Shown here piece after piece: positions 25,588-33,077 of a stretch of 51,552 bases of DNA. The notes beneath the pieces are model-generated. The model saw nothing but the letters and a program-made list of their open reading frames with translations, had not been told where the DNA came from and ran no database searches. Source of the stretch: Mycobacterium sp. E740 (GTDB taxonomy: Bacteria > Actinomycetota > Actinomycetes > Mycobacteriales > Mycobacteriaceae). How positions within the stretch are numbered: position 1 is the stretch's first letter; each line of letters opens with the position of its first letter. The stretch spans positions 1 through 51,552 of the forward strand of contig NZ_LZKP01000184.1 in the NCBI RefSeq assembly GCF_001672895.1, written 5' to 3'. The position numbers and the translations under genes are program-made.

Positions 25588-26808
25588 GTGACTTCCAGCA
25601 GGCTCGGCGACGCGGTCGACGAGAACGGCCACGGCGCCGACCAGACGCCGGTGCTGGCCGGGCGGGCGTTGCTGGTCGTCGCGGTCGTGCTCACCGCGCT
25701 CAATCTGCGTCCCGCGATCACCAGCGTCGGGCCGCTGCTCGGGCACATGCGCACCTCGCTGGACGCCTCGGCGACGTGGGCCGGCCTGCTGACCACGCTG
25801 CCCGGATTGTGCTTCGCGGGCGCGGGCCTCGCGGCGCCGGCGCTGGCCCGGCGGTTCGGACTCGGACGCGGGATCGCCGGCGCGCTGGTGGTCCTGATCG
25901 TCGGGCTCGTCGTGCGGCCCTTCGACGGCGCCTTCGTCGTCCTGGGCGGCACCCTCGTCGCCACCGCGGGCATCGCGCTGATCAACGTGCTGATCCCGGT
26001 TGTCATCAAGGACGCGTTCCCCGCCCAGATCGGCGTGATGACCGGCGTCTACACCGCCGCACTCCAAGGCGGCGGCGCGTTGGGCGCGTCGGCCAGTCCG
26101 GTGCTCGAGAAGGTGCTCGGCGGGTGGCGCGAAGCCCTGGGCGGCTGGGCGTTGCTCGCGGTGCTGGCCTTGGCGGCCTGGCTGCTCGGCGGCAGGAATC
26201 TCGGCAAGGCCGATGTCGGCGTGACCGCCGCGCCGCGAGAACGTTCGCTGATGCGCAGCGGGCTGGCGTGGACGGTGACGTTGTTCTTCGGCAGTCAGGC
26301 GTGTCTGGCTTACATCGCGATGGGTTGGCTGCCCGAGGTCCTCATCGACAGCGGCCTGTCCTCGACGCAGGCGGGTCTGCTGAGCGGTCTGACGTCGCTG
26401 CTCGGGGTGCCGATCGCGCTGATCGGCTCTCCGCTCGCCGCTCGGTCGTCGAGTCAGGCACCGTGGGTTCTGGCACTGGGCGTGGCGGGAGTGACCGGCG
26501 TCGTCGGCCTGCTTCTCGCGCCGGCCGCCGCACCGCTGCTGTGGAGCACGCTGTTCGGAATCGGCCTGGGCGCCTTCTCACTTGCCTTGACGATCATCGC
26601 GCTGCGAGCGCGCGACTCCGCAGACACGGCCCGGCTGTCCGGCATGGCGCAGGGCATCGGCTATCTGCTGGCCGGGATCGGCCCGTTCCTGTTCGGTGTG
26701 CTGCACGACGCGACAGGCGGCTGGACCGTGCCATGGCTGATGGTGCTCGCCGTCTACGCCGTGCAGATCGGCGCCGGAATGCTGGCCGGCCGCAACCGAT
26801 ACGTCTGA
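25588..26808 (+). CDS. MFS transporter of the CynX/NimT type
   Basis: About 406 aa and 12 hydrophobic helices. The N-terminal helix holds the subfamily signature TALNLRPAITSVGPLL; TGVYTAALQGGGALGASASP and SGLTSLLGVPIALIGSPLAA follow. Family members have been linked to cyanate, nitrate or nitroimidazole-type compounds, but substrates are poorly established. GTG 25588 is preferred; ATG 25567 in the same frame is possible. A short inverted repeat TGTA-8-TACA (25568-25583) just upstream may be the GntR operator. Confidence 0.88.
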   Translation: MTSSRLGDAVDENGHGADQTPVLAGRALLVVAVVLTALNLRPAITSVGPLLGHMRTSLDASATWAGLLTTLPGLCFAGAGLAAPALARRFGLGRGIAGALVVLIVGLVVRPFDGAFVVLGGTLVATAGIALINVLIPVVIKDAFPAQIGVMTGVYTAALQGGGALGASASPVLEKVLGGWREALGGWALLAVLALAAWLLGGRNLGKADVGVTAAPRERSLMRSGLAWTVTLFFGSQACLAYIAMGWLPEVLIDSGLSSTQAGLLSGLTSLLGVPIALIGSPLAARSSSQAPWVLALGVAGVTGVVGLLLAPAAAPLLWSTLFGIGLGAFSLALTIIALRARDSADTARLSGMAQGIGYLLAGIGPFLFGVLHDATGGWTVPWLMVLAVYAVQIGAGMLAGRNRYV

Positions 26809-26855
26809 CGTCGTTTCGCAATTTTCGGGCGACTGGCTTTTAATTTTTTCTCGGG

Positions 26856-26861
26856 TATGGT
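26856..26861 (+). promoter_or_regulatory. Putative -10 (TATGGT) for the 38-codon gene
   Basis: Extended -10 like sequence GGGTATGGT lies in an AT-rich stretch with T/A runs, 46 nt before the GTG start at 26907. No strong -35 is visible. The 26809-27157 interval contains this promoter, the small gene and its terminator; from 27064 to 27157 only an inverted repeat CAATTGC/GCAATTG (27102-27131) was seen. Confidence 0.4.
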
Positions 26862-26906
26862 CGCGATTTGATGCGGACGCCACGAAAAAAGGCGGAAGGA
26901 GAAATT

Positions 26907-27023
26907 GTGGCCAAGTCTCAAAACCTGAAAAAGCCGTCGATGACCCTCAAGGAACGCCGCGCCGCCAAGCGGGAAAGAACCGCTCAGGAGAGCATTCCGC
27001 GGCGCAAGCAAATAAGCCGCTAA
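26907..27023 (+). CDS. Small basic protein (38 aa)
   Basis: Starts MAKSQNLKKPSMTLKERRAA and ends in RRKQISR, with a high Lys/Arg content and no hydrophobic segment. This resembles ribosome- or nucleic-acid-associated small proteins in character, but no family is recognised. A near-perfect Shine-Dalgarno (GGAAGGAGA) precedes GTG 26907 by 5-6 nt. A strong hairpin terminator follows 16 bp after the TAA. Base composition around it is visibly less GC-rich than its neighbours. Alternative: an untranslated sRNA, but RBS, frame and terminator favour a gene. Confidence 0.72.
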   Translation: MAKSQNLKKPSMTLKERRAAKRERTAQESIPRRKQISR

Positions 27024-27039
27024 TTAGCGGATTTCGCGA

Positions 27040-27063
27040 CCGGCCGGGATCCGCCCCGGCCGG
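27040..27063 (+). terminator. Intrinsic terminator of the 38-codon gene
   Basis: CCGGCCGGG (27040-27048) pairs perfectly with CCCGGCCGG (27055-27063) across a 6-nt loop, followed by GCGCACCTTTT. A second perfect palindrome, ccgctaattagcgg (27017-27030), covers the stop codon. Confidence 0.75.
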
Positions 27064-27157
27064 CGCACCTTTTCGATGAACTGAAGTTCGCCGGGGCTTT
27101 TCAATTGCGCAGAAGCCACGCTGAGCAATTGCCCGAAACGCGTTTTCCCGCGAACCG

Positions 27158-28540
27158 CTATTCGGCCGTAGCCGAGGAGTCACGGGGCCGCAGCCGGGCC
27201 CGGATCGGCCCCTTCGCGACAGTCGTGAACGGGACGTCACACTCGAAAGTGCCGTCGAGCGACCGGATCTCCATGGCGCGCACGATGGTGGCCAGCGCCA
27301 GCGTCGTCTCCAGCCGCGCGAAATGTTCACCGATGCACGGCCGCCCGCCGCCGAGGAACGGCAGGAACTGCCAGCGGTCGCGGTCGCGGGTGTTCTGCGG
27401 GCTGAAGCGGTCCGGATCGAACTTCATCGGGTTCGGCCACAGCGCCGGATCATGGTGCAGCGCATACAATCCCACCGCCACCAGCGTGCCGGCTTCCACG
27501 CGATAGCCGTCGACCGCGATGTCGCGGGTCGCCAGCCTCGCGACTCCTGCCGCGGGCGGGCACAACCGAAGCGCCTCATGCAGCACCTGCACGGTGTATC
27601 CGAGCCGGGGAACGTCGTCGGGCGTCAACTGCCGGTCGCCGATGGCGTCGGCCTCCGCAGCGACCCGCGCCTGGACCTCGGAGTGATGCCCGAGCGCCCA
27701 CAGCGAGTACGTCAGCGCCGTCGACGTCGTGTCGTGCCCCGCCAGCATGAAGATCAGCAGGTCGTTGGAGATGTCGTCGTCGGAGATCGGCGAACCCGTG
27801 TCCGGGTCCCGCGCCGCCATCAACGCCCGCACCAGCGGGGCGTCGCGTCCCGGATCGGTGCGGCAGGCGCGCACCATCTCGTCGGTGATCTGCTTCATCT
27901 CGGCGACCGCTCTGCGGGTGCGCCTGCGCGCGGGCGTGGGCAGCCAGCGCGGCGCGCGCACCGGGCGCAGCGCGCGGTCGGCGGTGTACGACGACGCGAC
28001 GTGCATGCATCGGGCGATGGTGTCGGCACGCTCGTTGAGGTCGACGCCCAGCACCGAACGACCCAGCGATTGCATTGCGACTCTTCGGCATTCGACGTCG
28101 AGGTCGACGTCACCGCCGATGGGCCACCGCTGGACGAATGCTTGTGCCGCCGCAGCCATCTGGCCGCCGAAGTTGCGCACGTTCTGCTTGGTGAACACCG
28201 GCTGCAACGCGCGTTTGCGTGGGCGCCACAGAGCGTTGGGCAGCACGAAGAGACTGTCGCCGGCCATGTGGCGCACTTCGTCGTGGTAGATGCACCGCTC
28301 CGAGGAGGCGTCGGATCGTCCCAGCACGTCACGCATGCCGTTCGGCGACATCACGGCGACGATCGGCGGGATCACCTTCTTCGGCCCGAACTGAATCCGT
28401 GTGATCGGCCCACCGGCGTCGCGGATCAGTTCCTGCCCGGTGTCGAGCCTGCGGACCAGCTTGACCAGTTGCCGGATCGGCAGCGGGTTACGGGGAGCCA
28501 GCGGCAACGCGTGGACGTCGAGCGTGCTCGGCGAAGTCAC
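27158..28540 (-). CDS. Cytochrome P450
   Basis: 460 aa soluble P450. The I-helix oxygen motif is LLIFMLAGHDTTSTALTYSL, the K-helix ExxR lies in VLHEALRLCPPAAG, and the heme loop FLPFLGGGRPCIGEHFARLE has the axial cysteine C402. GTG 28540 begins MTSPSTLDVHALPLAPRNPL. The substrate is unknown; the enzyme needs ferredoxin and reductase partners, none of which is nearby. It is 9 bp downstream of the acidic protein gene. Confidence 0.94.
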   Translation of the reverse strand: MTSPSTLDVHALPLAPRNPLPIRQLVKLVRRLDTGQELIRDAGGPITRIQFGPKKVIPPIVAVMSPNGMRDVLGRSDASSERCIYHDEVRHMAGDSLFVLPNALWRPRKRALQPVFTKQNVRNFGGQMAAAAQAFVQRWPIGGDVDLDVECRRVAMQSLGRSVLGVDLNERADTIARCMHVASSYTADRALRPVRAPRWLPTPARRRTRRAVAEMKQITDEMVRACRTDPGRDAPLVRALMAARDPDTGSPISDDDISNDLLIFMLAGHDTTSTALTYSLWALGHHSEVQARVAAEADAIGDRQLTPDDVPRLGYTVQVLHEALRLCPPAAGVARLATRDIAVDGYRVEAGTLVAVGLYALHHDPALWPNPMKFDPDRFSPQNTRDRDRWQFLPFLGGGRPCIGEHFARLETTLALATIVRAMEIRSLDGTFECDVPFTTVAKGPIRARLRPRDSSATAE

Positions 28541-28549
28541 GCCGGCACT

Positions 28550-28948
28550 CTACGCGGGCTTTTCGGCCTCGTCTTTGGACGTATCGCTCGCCTTGTCTGG
28601 CTTGTCGTCCGACTTGTCTTTCGACGTGTCGTCTGACTTGTCACTCGACTCGTCGGTCGAGTTCTCGTCGTATTTGGGGTTGCCGTCGTCGTCGAGCCAG
28701 TCGTTCACGGCGGTACCGGCAACCGCGCCGCCGGTGCCGGGCATCTTGGTCGTCGGCCGTTCCTCCTCGTAGGCCTTGTGCATCTCTTTGGCCTTTTCCC
28801 GATGCTCGTCGGTGATCTCGGGTTTCTCTGTCGGCTCGGATTCCTCCGGCTCGCTGGTGACCTGGTGGTGCTCGTCGGTCTCCGGTTCGGCTTTCCGCTG
28901 TTCCTCGGTCAGCCGTTCGTCTTCCTGCTGCTTGTCGTCGGTGCTCAT
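28550..28948 (-). CDS. Highly acidic, low-complexity protein (132 aa)
   Basis: Starts MSTDDKQQEDERLTEEQRKA. Nearly all residues are charged or Ser/Thr. A short conserved-looking core, TKMPGTGGAVAGTAVNDWLD, is followed by a tail of Asp/Ser/Lys repeats (SDKSDDTSKDKSDDKPDK). It is predicted to be intrinsically disordered, with no signal peptide or membrane helix. The frame is real by start position and its tight spacing to the P450 gene, but the function is unknown. An RNA-level or cation-binding role would be speculation. Confidence 0.72.
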   Translation of the reverse strand: MSTDDKQQEDERLTEEQRKAEPETDEHHQVTSEPEESEPTEKPEITDEHREKAKEMHKAYEEERPTTKMPGTGGAVAGTAVNDWLDDDGNPKYDENSTDESSDKSDDTSKDKSDDKPDKASDTSKDEAEKPA

Positions 28949-28992
28949 TGCCTATATCTGCCCGAAGGTGTGATCGACGAAACAGAGATGCG

Positions 28993-29604
28993 CTAAGAAG
29001 TCGGCACGGCGCGCAATGCGGCGGGCAGGCTGGGCAGGAAGTGCCGGCGGGCGAAGGCCCGGATGTCGTCGGCCGATTCCAGCGGTTGTGCGCTCGGCAG
29101 CAAGAGGACCATCGCGGCGTACCGCAGGATGGTGTCGGCCAGCTCGTCGACGGCCCGCTCCCCGATCCGCTCGGCGAAGCCGGCCGGAAAGATGATGCGC
29201 AACGCGGCGGCCATCCGCTCGATCGCGGCCTCGTAGTGCGTGCGGGCGAGATCCAGCAGCAGCGCGGGCTCGTCGGCCAGCATCCGGTGCAGCACACGGT
29301 GGCGACGAAACTTCAGGATCGAGATGGTGAAGGCTTCGACATAGTAATTCGATTGCGGCCCAGCACGTTTCACCTCTTCGGCGATGTCGGCGAACAGCGC
29401 GATGTTCTCGCGCTCGATCACCGCGGCGACGAGTTCGTCACGATTGGCGAATCGTCGGTAGATCGTGGTGCGGCTGACTCCGGCGCGACGGGCGACGTCG
29501 TCGAGTGCGACCCGGCGGACACCGTGGCGTTCGAACTCGATGACTGCGGCGTCGAGGATCGCCTCGGTCGCCGAGTCAGGCCCGGGCATAGCCTCTTTGC
29601 GCAT
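28993..29604 (-). CDS. TetR-family transcriptional regulator
   Basis: 203 aa. The HTH is [20 protein letters not shown] (about residues 31-50), preceded by helix one, [23 protein letters not shown] 29604 or ATG 29589 (MPGPDSATE) can start it; both overlap the 3' end of the upstream MpaB-like gene (29 or 14 bp), so the two are coupled. It probably senses the substrate or product of that oxygenase and binds the palindrome at 30457. Confidence 0.9.
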   Translation of the reverse strand: MRKEAMPGPDSATEAILDAAVIEFERHGVRRVALDDVARRAGVSRTTIYRRFANRDELVAAVIERENIALFADIAEEVKRAGPQSNYYVEAFTISILKFRRHRVLHRMLADEPALLLDLARTHYEAAIERMAAALRIIFPAGFAERIGERAVDELADTILRYAAMVLLLPSAQPLESADDIRAFARRHFLPSLPAALRAVPTS

Positions 29605-30445
29605 ATCCGTTGTAGCGCAACCGCATCGGCAGGCGATCCCACAACCAGTTGACCGGCCGCGACCGCCAGAACGCCGCGAAGCGCTGGTAGCGCCGCTCCT
29701 GGCGCTCGCTCCAGGGCAGTTCGAGCAGTTCGCGAGCGCGCGGCGGCAGGCCGCCGGTCGTGAGGAACGCCGCGACGGGGTTGAACACCGGAGCGATCAG
29801 CCGCCACGCCCACGGCGGAACGCCTTTCGGGCACGGGAAGCCCTTCGTCACGTAGCCGACGCCGTACCGCGCGGTCTGATGGGCGACGACGATCTCGTCG
29901 AGCATGCGGTCCCAGTAGCGTTCGAACTCGTCGTAGTCGGCCGGCATCGGCCGGTCACTCACGCCGTAGCGGCGGTACCACGTCTTCGATTCGAGGTAGA
30001 TCTGTTCCTTCTCCTCGCGGCTCAGCCGCTTGACGAAGGTGTCGGCGAAATAGAGCACCTGCTCGACGAACGTCGCGTGTGCCCAGAAGTAGGTCTCCGG
30101 GTCGAGCGCGTGGTAGCGCTTGCCGTCCGGCATCTCGCCTTTGATCTCGGTGTGGAAGTCGCGCACCTGGGAGCCGGGGTGGTCGTCATCGAGACCGTAG
30201 ACGGTGTTGAAGATCGGCGGCAGGGAGCGTTTGACCCTGGCGGCGGTGTCGTCGAAGAACACCGAGTGGTCGAGCACGCCCTGGCCGAGTTCGGCGAGCA
30301 TGTTCTGCAGCACCGCCGGCCGCGGCCCGATCAGATACATCCGGTTGTCCCCGAAGTAACGCCACACCAGCGATAGCGGACCCAACGGCAGTGCGTCCTC
30401 CGATCGGCTGTCGATGGACTTGTTCGTCTCGGCCAACTCGGTCAT
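29576..30445 (-). CDS. MpaB/DUF2236-family oxygenase-like protein
   Basis: 289 aa from ATG 30445. Conserved elements are [20 protein letters not shown] at the N-terminus and [20 protein letters not shown] in the middle (the AHxxF histidine of the family), then [23 protein letters not shown]2236 proteins include the rubber-cleaving Lcp heme enzymes and fungal MpaB; what the mycobacterial members oxidise is not known. It heads an operon with its own TetR, acidic protein and P450. Confidence 0.86.
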   Translation of the reverse strand: MTELAETNKSIDSRSEDALPLGPLSLVWRYFGDNRMYLIGPRPAVLQNMLAELGQGVLDHSVFFDDTAARVKRSLPPIFNTVYGLDDDHPGSQVRDFHTEIKGEMPDGKRYHALDPETYFWAHATFVEQVLYFADTFVKRLSREEKEQIYLESKTWYRRYGVSDRPMPADYDEFERYWDRMLDEIVVAHQTARYGVGYVTKGFPCPKGVPPWAWRLIAPVFNPVAAFLTTGGLPPRARELLELPWSERQERRYQRFAAFWRSRPVNWLWDRLPMRLRYNGYAQRGYARA

Positions 30446-30456
30446 TGGCACAGTGT

Positions 30457-30476
30457 TACAAATTCCGCACTTTGTA
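30457..30476. promoter_or_regulatory. TetR-type operator candidate upstream of the MpaB-like gene
   Basis: TACAAATTCCGCACTTTGTA: 6-bp perfect arms TACAAA/TTTGTA with an 8-bp spacer, 12-31 bp upstream of ATG 30445, in a 53-bp intergenic gap. Arm and spacer sizes fit a TetR dimer, and a tetR gene is second in the operon. Confidence 0.65.
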
Positions 30477-30498
30477 CCAAGCGGTTGTGAGCGGTCTC

Positions 30499-30792
30499 TC
30501 ACCCGCGCCGAGCGGCCGCATTTGTCCCCCGCGCATCGGCGTGTCGCCGTGCAGACGCGGTCACTCGCGGGGAAAAGGAGGAAAGCCCCAGGACGGCCAA
30601 GACGCCCGCCACGGTCGCCAGCACCAATGCCAGCCCGATCAGCGGCGGGTTGTACTGCATCGATGTCGTGAGCGGCTCGTCCTTCAGGATCGGCGCGACC
30701 TCCACCGTCGTGACGGCGGCCAGCCAGCTCAGCACGCAGCCAATCGCAGCGGCGACGGCCAGCACCAGCATCAACGCTGTCCGGGCTCTCAT
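30499..30792 (-). CDS. Small membrane protein (Rv0514-like)
   Basis: 97 aa with two helices, LMLVLAVAAAIGCVLSWLAA and LIGLALVLATVAGVLAVLGL, joined by a short loop with LKDEPLTTSMQYNPP, and a basic tail. ATG 30792 overlaps the upstream stop as ATGA. Last gene of the hemB-side cluster. No enzymatic motif; the role is unknown. Confidence 0.85.
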   Translation of the reverse strand: MRARTALMLVLAVAAAIGCVLSWLAAVTTVEVAPILKDEPLTTSMQYNPPLIGLALVLATVAGVLAVLGLSSFSPRVTASARRHADARGTNAAARRG

Positions 30793-31271
30793 ACCGGCGG
30801 GATGCGCTCTTCGATCAGCTGGGTCAGCGTCTCGCGCAGCCGCTGATGTTTGCGGGCCCACGCTTGCGCCGTCCGGTCGTTGGTCATCTTCAGCCCGATG
30901 CCGGTGCGGCCGCGCGGCACGCCGGTGAGCTCGCCGAGCGCCCTGGCCGTCTGCCATTTCGGCGCCTCGGAACCGGTCGCTTCGGGGTAGACCCGGACGA
31001 TCTCGTCGGTGCGGATGCGTTCGGTGCCCTGGCGCAGGGTCTCCGGCGTCAGCTTTACCGAGGTGTGGATGCGCGCGGCCTTCACCTGGATCCCGAGGAA
31101 GCCGGTGACCAGGACGAGAAAGATACCCGGCATCAGCACCTGGAAGCCGTAGCCCGCGGACGCCTGGATCAGCCCCATGGCGATCGCCGAAACGGGCCCG
31201 GCCGCCACCCACCACCAGCTGGCCCCCTGCTCGTAGAACAGCACCTGCGGACGGGTGGCGTTCTCGGTCAC
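30789..31271 (-). CDS. DUF3093-like membrane protein (Rv0513-like)
   Basis: 160 aa. Starts MTENATRPQVLFYEQGASWW. Two adjacent helices (about 20-62: VAAGPVSAIAMGLIQASAGY and LMPGIFLVLVTGFLGIQVKA) are followed by a cytoplasmic beta-rich domain with VKLTPETLRQGTERI and EAPKWQTARALGELTG. The arrangement fits DUF3093, though the family call is inferred from pattern only. GTG 31271 overlaps the upstream stop (GTGA) and its stop overlaps the next gene. Confidence 0.8.
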   Translation of the reverse strand: MTENATRPQVLFYEQGASWWWVAAGPVSAIAMGLIQASAGYGFQVLMPGIFLVLVTGFLGIQVKAARIHTSVKLTPETLRQGTERIRTDEIVRVYPEATGSEAPKWQTARALGELTGVPRGRTGIGLKMTNDRTAQAWARKHQRLRETLTQLIEERIPPV

Positions 31272-31642
31272 GAAACCTCCCCCTGTTCTGCCGCACCCGC
31301 CCGGCTGACGAGGACGACCCCCGCGAGCAACGGAATGACGGCGAGCAGCGTGACTACGTTGCCGATGCCTGCCACCGCGGAGATCGAGATCAGCCCCACG
31401 ATCGTCAACGAGAGCGCGATCAGCGCCCGGCGATACCGCGCATCTCCGGCCCGGCTGCGACCGGCCAGGAACGCGACCCCGGCGCCGGCGACGGCGGAGA
31501 TGACGCCAGCACCGCGCAACAACGGATGGGCGTTCTGCCAGGAGGCGGCAATGAGACCACCGGCCATCAGCATCGCCGAAGCGACGACCCAGCACCAGAA
31601 GGCGGCGGTGCCGACGCGGGTTCGCGGCGCAGGAGCGGTCAT
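31268..31642 (-). CDS. Four-helix small membrane protein
   Basis: 124 aa with four hydrophobic segments (FWCWVVASAMLMAGGLIAAS, LLRGAGVISAVAGAGVAFLA, ALIALSLTIVGLISISAVAG, VVTLLAVIPLLAGVVLVSRA) and short hydrophilic loops. No domain recognised. ATG 31642; 20 bp after the previous gene. Part of the run of small membrane proteins downstream of hemB. Confidence 0.8.
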   Translation of the reverse strand: MTAPAPRTRVGTAAFWCWVVASAMLMAGGLIAASWQNAHPLLRGAGVISAVAGAGVAFLAGRSRAGDARYRRALIALSLTIVGLISISAVAGIGNVVTLLAVIPLLAGVVLVSRAGAAEQGEVS

Positions 31643-31662
31643 GGTCGGGTCAGCCTAGCGCC

Positions 31663-32076
31663 TCAGCGCACGAAGTATTCGCTGGCGTCTTTGCGGTGCA
31701 ACAAGTAGGCGCCGCCGAGGATGAGCACGGAACCGAGGATTGCGGTGACGGCGTAGGTCAGCGCTGCGGCGGGCGGCCGGTCGACGTTGAACAGGCTGGT
31801 CGTCACATAGACCACAGCCGCCAGGCCGGCACCCGTCAAGACGGTGCGGGCCCACCGGTAGCCGTGCCGCATCAGGATCTGGAATGTCAGCACGACGGTG
31901 GCGACGACGATCACGAAGACCACCGAGATCGCCAGCACCGGCGCCGGTAGCTTCGCCGAGCGCGCGGTGACGAGCAGGTCGACGACTTGCCCGACGACCA
32001 TCAACGGCAGCGCGGTCACCCAGAGCCAGAAGCCGGTGTCGACGTCAACCGGTCGGGCGGCCTGATCCTCGCTCAC
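31663..32076 (-). CDS. Small membrane protein immediately downstream of hemB
   Basis: 137 aa. GTG 32076 (MSEDQAARPVDVDTGFWLWV) overlaps the hemB stop as GTGA. Four helices follow, for example VTALPLMVVGQVVDLLVTAR, VLAISVVFVIVVATVVLTFQ and AVTAILGSVLILGGAYLLHR. Translation is coupled to hemB, yet no heme-related motif is visible. The upstream part of the longer frame is a shadow of hemB. Confidence 0.82.
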   Translation of the reverse strand: MSEDQAARPVDVDTGFWLWVTALPLMVVGQVVDLLVTARSAKLPAPVLAISVVFVIVVATVVLTFQILMRHGYRWARTVLTGAGLAAVVYVTTSLFNVDRPPAAALTYAVTAILGSVLILGGAYLLHRKDASEYFVR

Positions 32077-33053
32077 GCCAGCCAACCGGCGACGTCGGCC
32101 GCCCAGTACGTCAGCACGATGTCGGCACCGGCCCGCCGGATACCGGTCAGCGTCTCCAGCGCGACCGTCTGCAGGTCGATCCACCCGTTCGCCGCCGCTG
32201 CGCTGATCATCGAGTACTCGCCGGACACCTGGTAGGCCGCCACCGGAACCGGCGAGAGATCGGCCGCGGCGCGCACGACGTCGAGGTAACCCAGTGCGGG
32301 TTTGACCATCACGATGTCGGCGCCTTCGTCGATGTCGAGTTCCACCTCGTGCAGCGCTTCGCGCGCATTGCCCGGATTCTGTTGGTACGTACGACGATCG
32401 CCGCGCAGGCTGGACCCGACCGCCTCCCGGAACGGGCCGTAGAAACCCGAAGCGAACTTCGCCGCATAGGCGAGGATGACCGTGTCGGTGTGACCGGCAG
32501 CGTCCAGCCCGTCGCGGATCGCCGCGACCTGACCGTCCATCATGCCGCTCGGGCCGACCACATGGGCACCCGAATCCGCTTGCGCGACAGCGAGTTCCAC
32601 GTAACGCTTCGTCGTCAGGTCGTTGTCGACACGTCCCGCGGCGTCGAGCACCCCGCAGTGGCCGTGGTCGGTGAACTCGTCGAGGCAGGTGTCGGCCATC
32701 AGCACGGTGTCGTCGCCGAGGTCGCCGGCCAGCTCGCGCAGCGCGACGTTGAGGATGCCGTCCTCGGCGACGCCGACCGAGCCGCTGGCATCCTTGTCCT
32801 CGTCACGGGGCACGCCGAACAGCATCAGACCGCCCACCCCGGCGGACACGGCATCGGCGGCGGCCCGGCGCAGCGAGTCCCGGGTGTGCTGGTAGACCCC
32901 TGGCATCGAGGAGATCGGGCGCGGTTCCGTAATGCCGTCGGCGACGAACATCGGCAGCACCAGATGCCTTGGCTCCACGGAGGTCTCCGCAACGAGGCGC
33001 CGCAGCGCCGGCGTTGCGCGAAGCCTGCGGGGGCGGTGCCTAGGAAAACCCAT
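32073..33053 (-). CDS. hemB: Delta-aminolevulinic acid dehydratase (porphobilinogen synthase)
   Basis: 326 aa. The Schiff-base lysines lie in TVILAYAAKFASGFYGPFRE and ADIVMVKPALGYLDVVRAAA. The metal loop reads MADTCLDEFTDHGHCGVLD: C123, D125 and C133, a mixed pattern between the three-Cys zinc type and the Asp/Ala magnesium type. It condenses two ALA to porphobilinogen in the cytosol. ATG 33053, 24 bp after hemD. Length matches Rv0512. Confidence 0.96.
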   Translation of the reverse strand: MGFPRHRPRRLRATPALRRLVAETSVEPRHLVLPMFVADGITEPRPISSMPGVYQHTRDSLRRAAADAVSAGVGGLMLFGVPRDEDKDASGSVGVAEDGILNVALRELAGDLGDDTVLMADTCLDEFTDHGHCGVLDAAGRVDNDLTTKRYVELAVAQADSGAHVVGPSGMMDGQVAAIRDGLDAAGHTDTVILAYAAKFASGFYGPFREAVGSSLRGDRRTYQQNPGNAREALHEVELDIDEGADIVMVKPALGYLDVVRAAADLSPVPVAAYQVSGEYSMISAAAANGWIDLQTVALETLTGIRRAGADIVLTYWAADVAGWLA

Positions 33054-33077
33054 GCCAACCCACTTCCGGCCTCGTGA

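Noticed and set aside
26815..27157. Genomic island boundary because of lower GC.
   Set aside because: The AT-rich stretch is only about 300 bp, has no mobility gene or tRNA, and is explained by a small gene with promoter and terminator.
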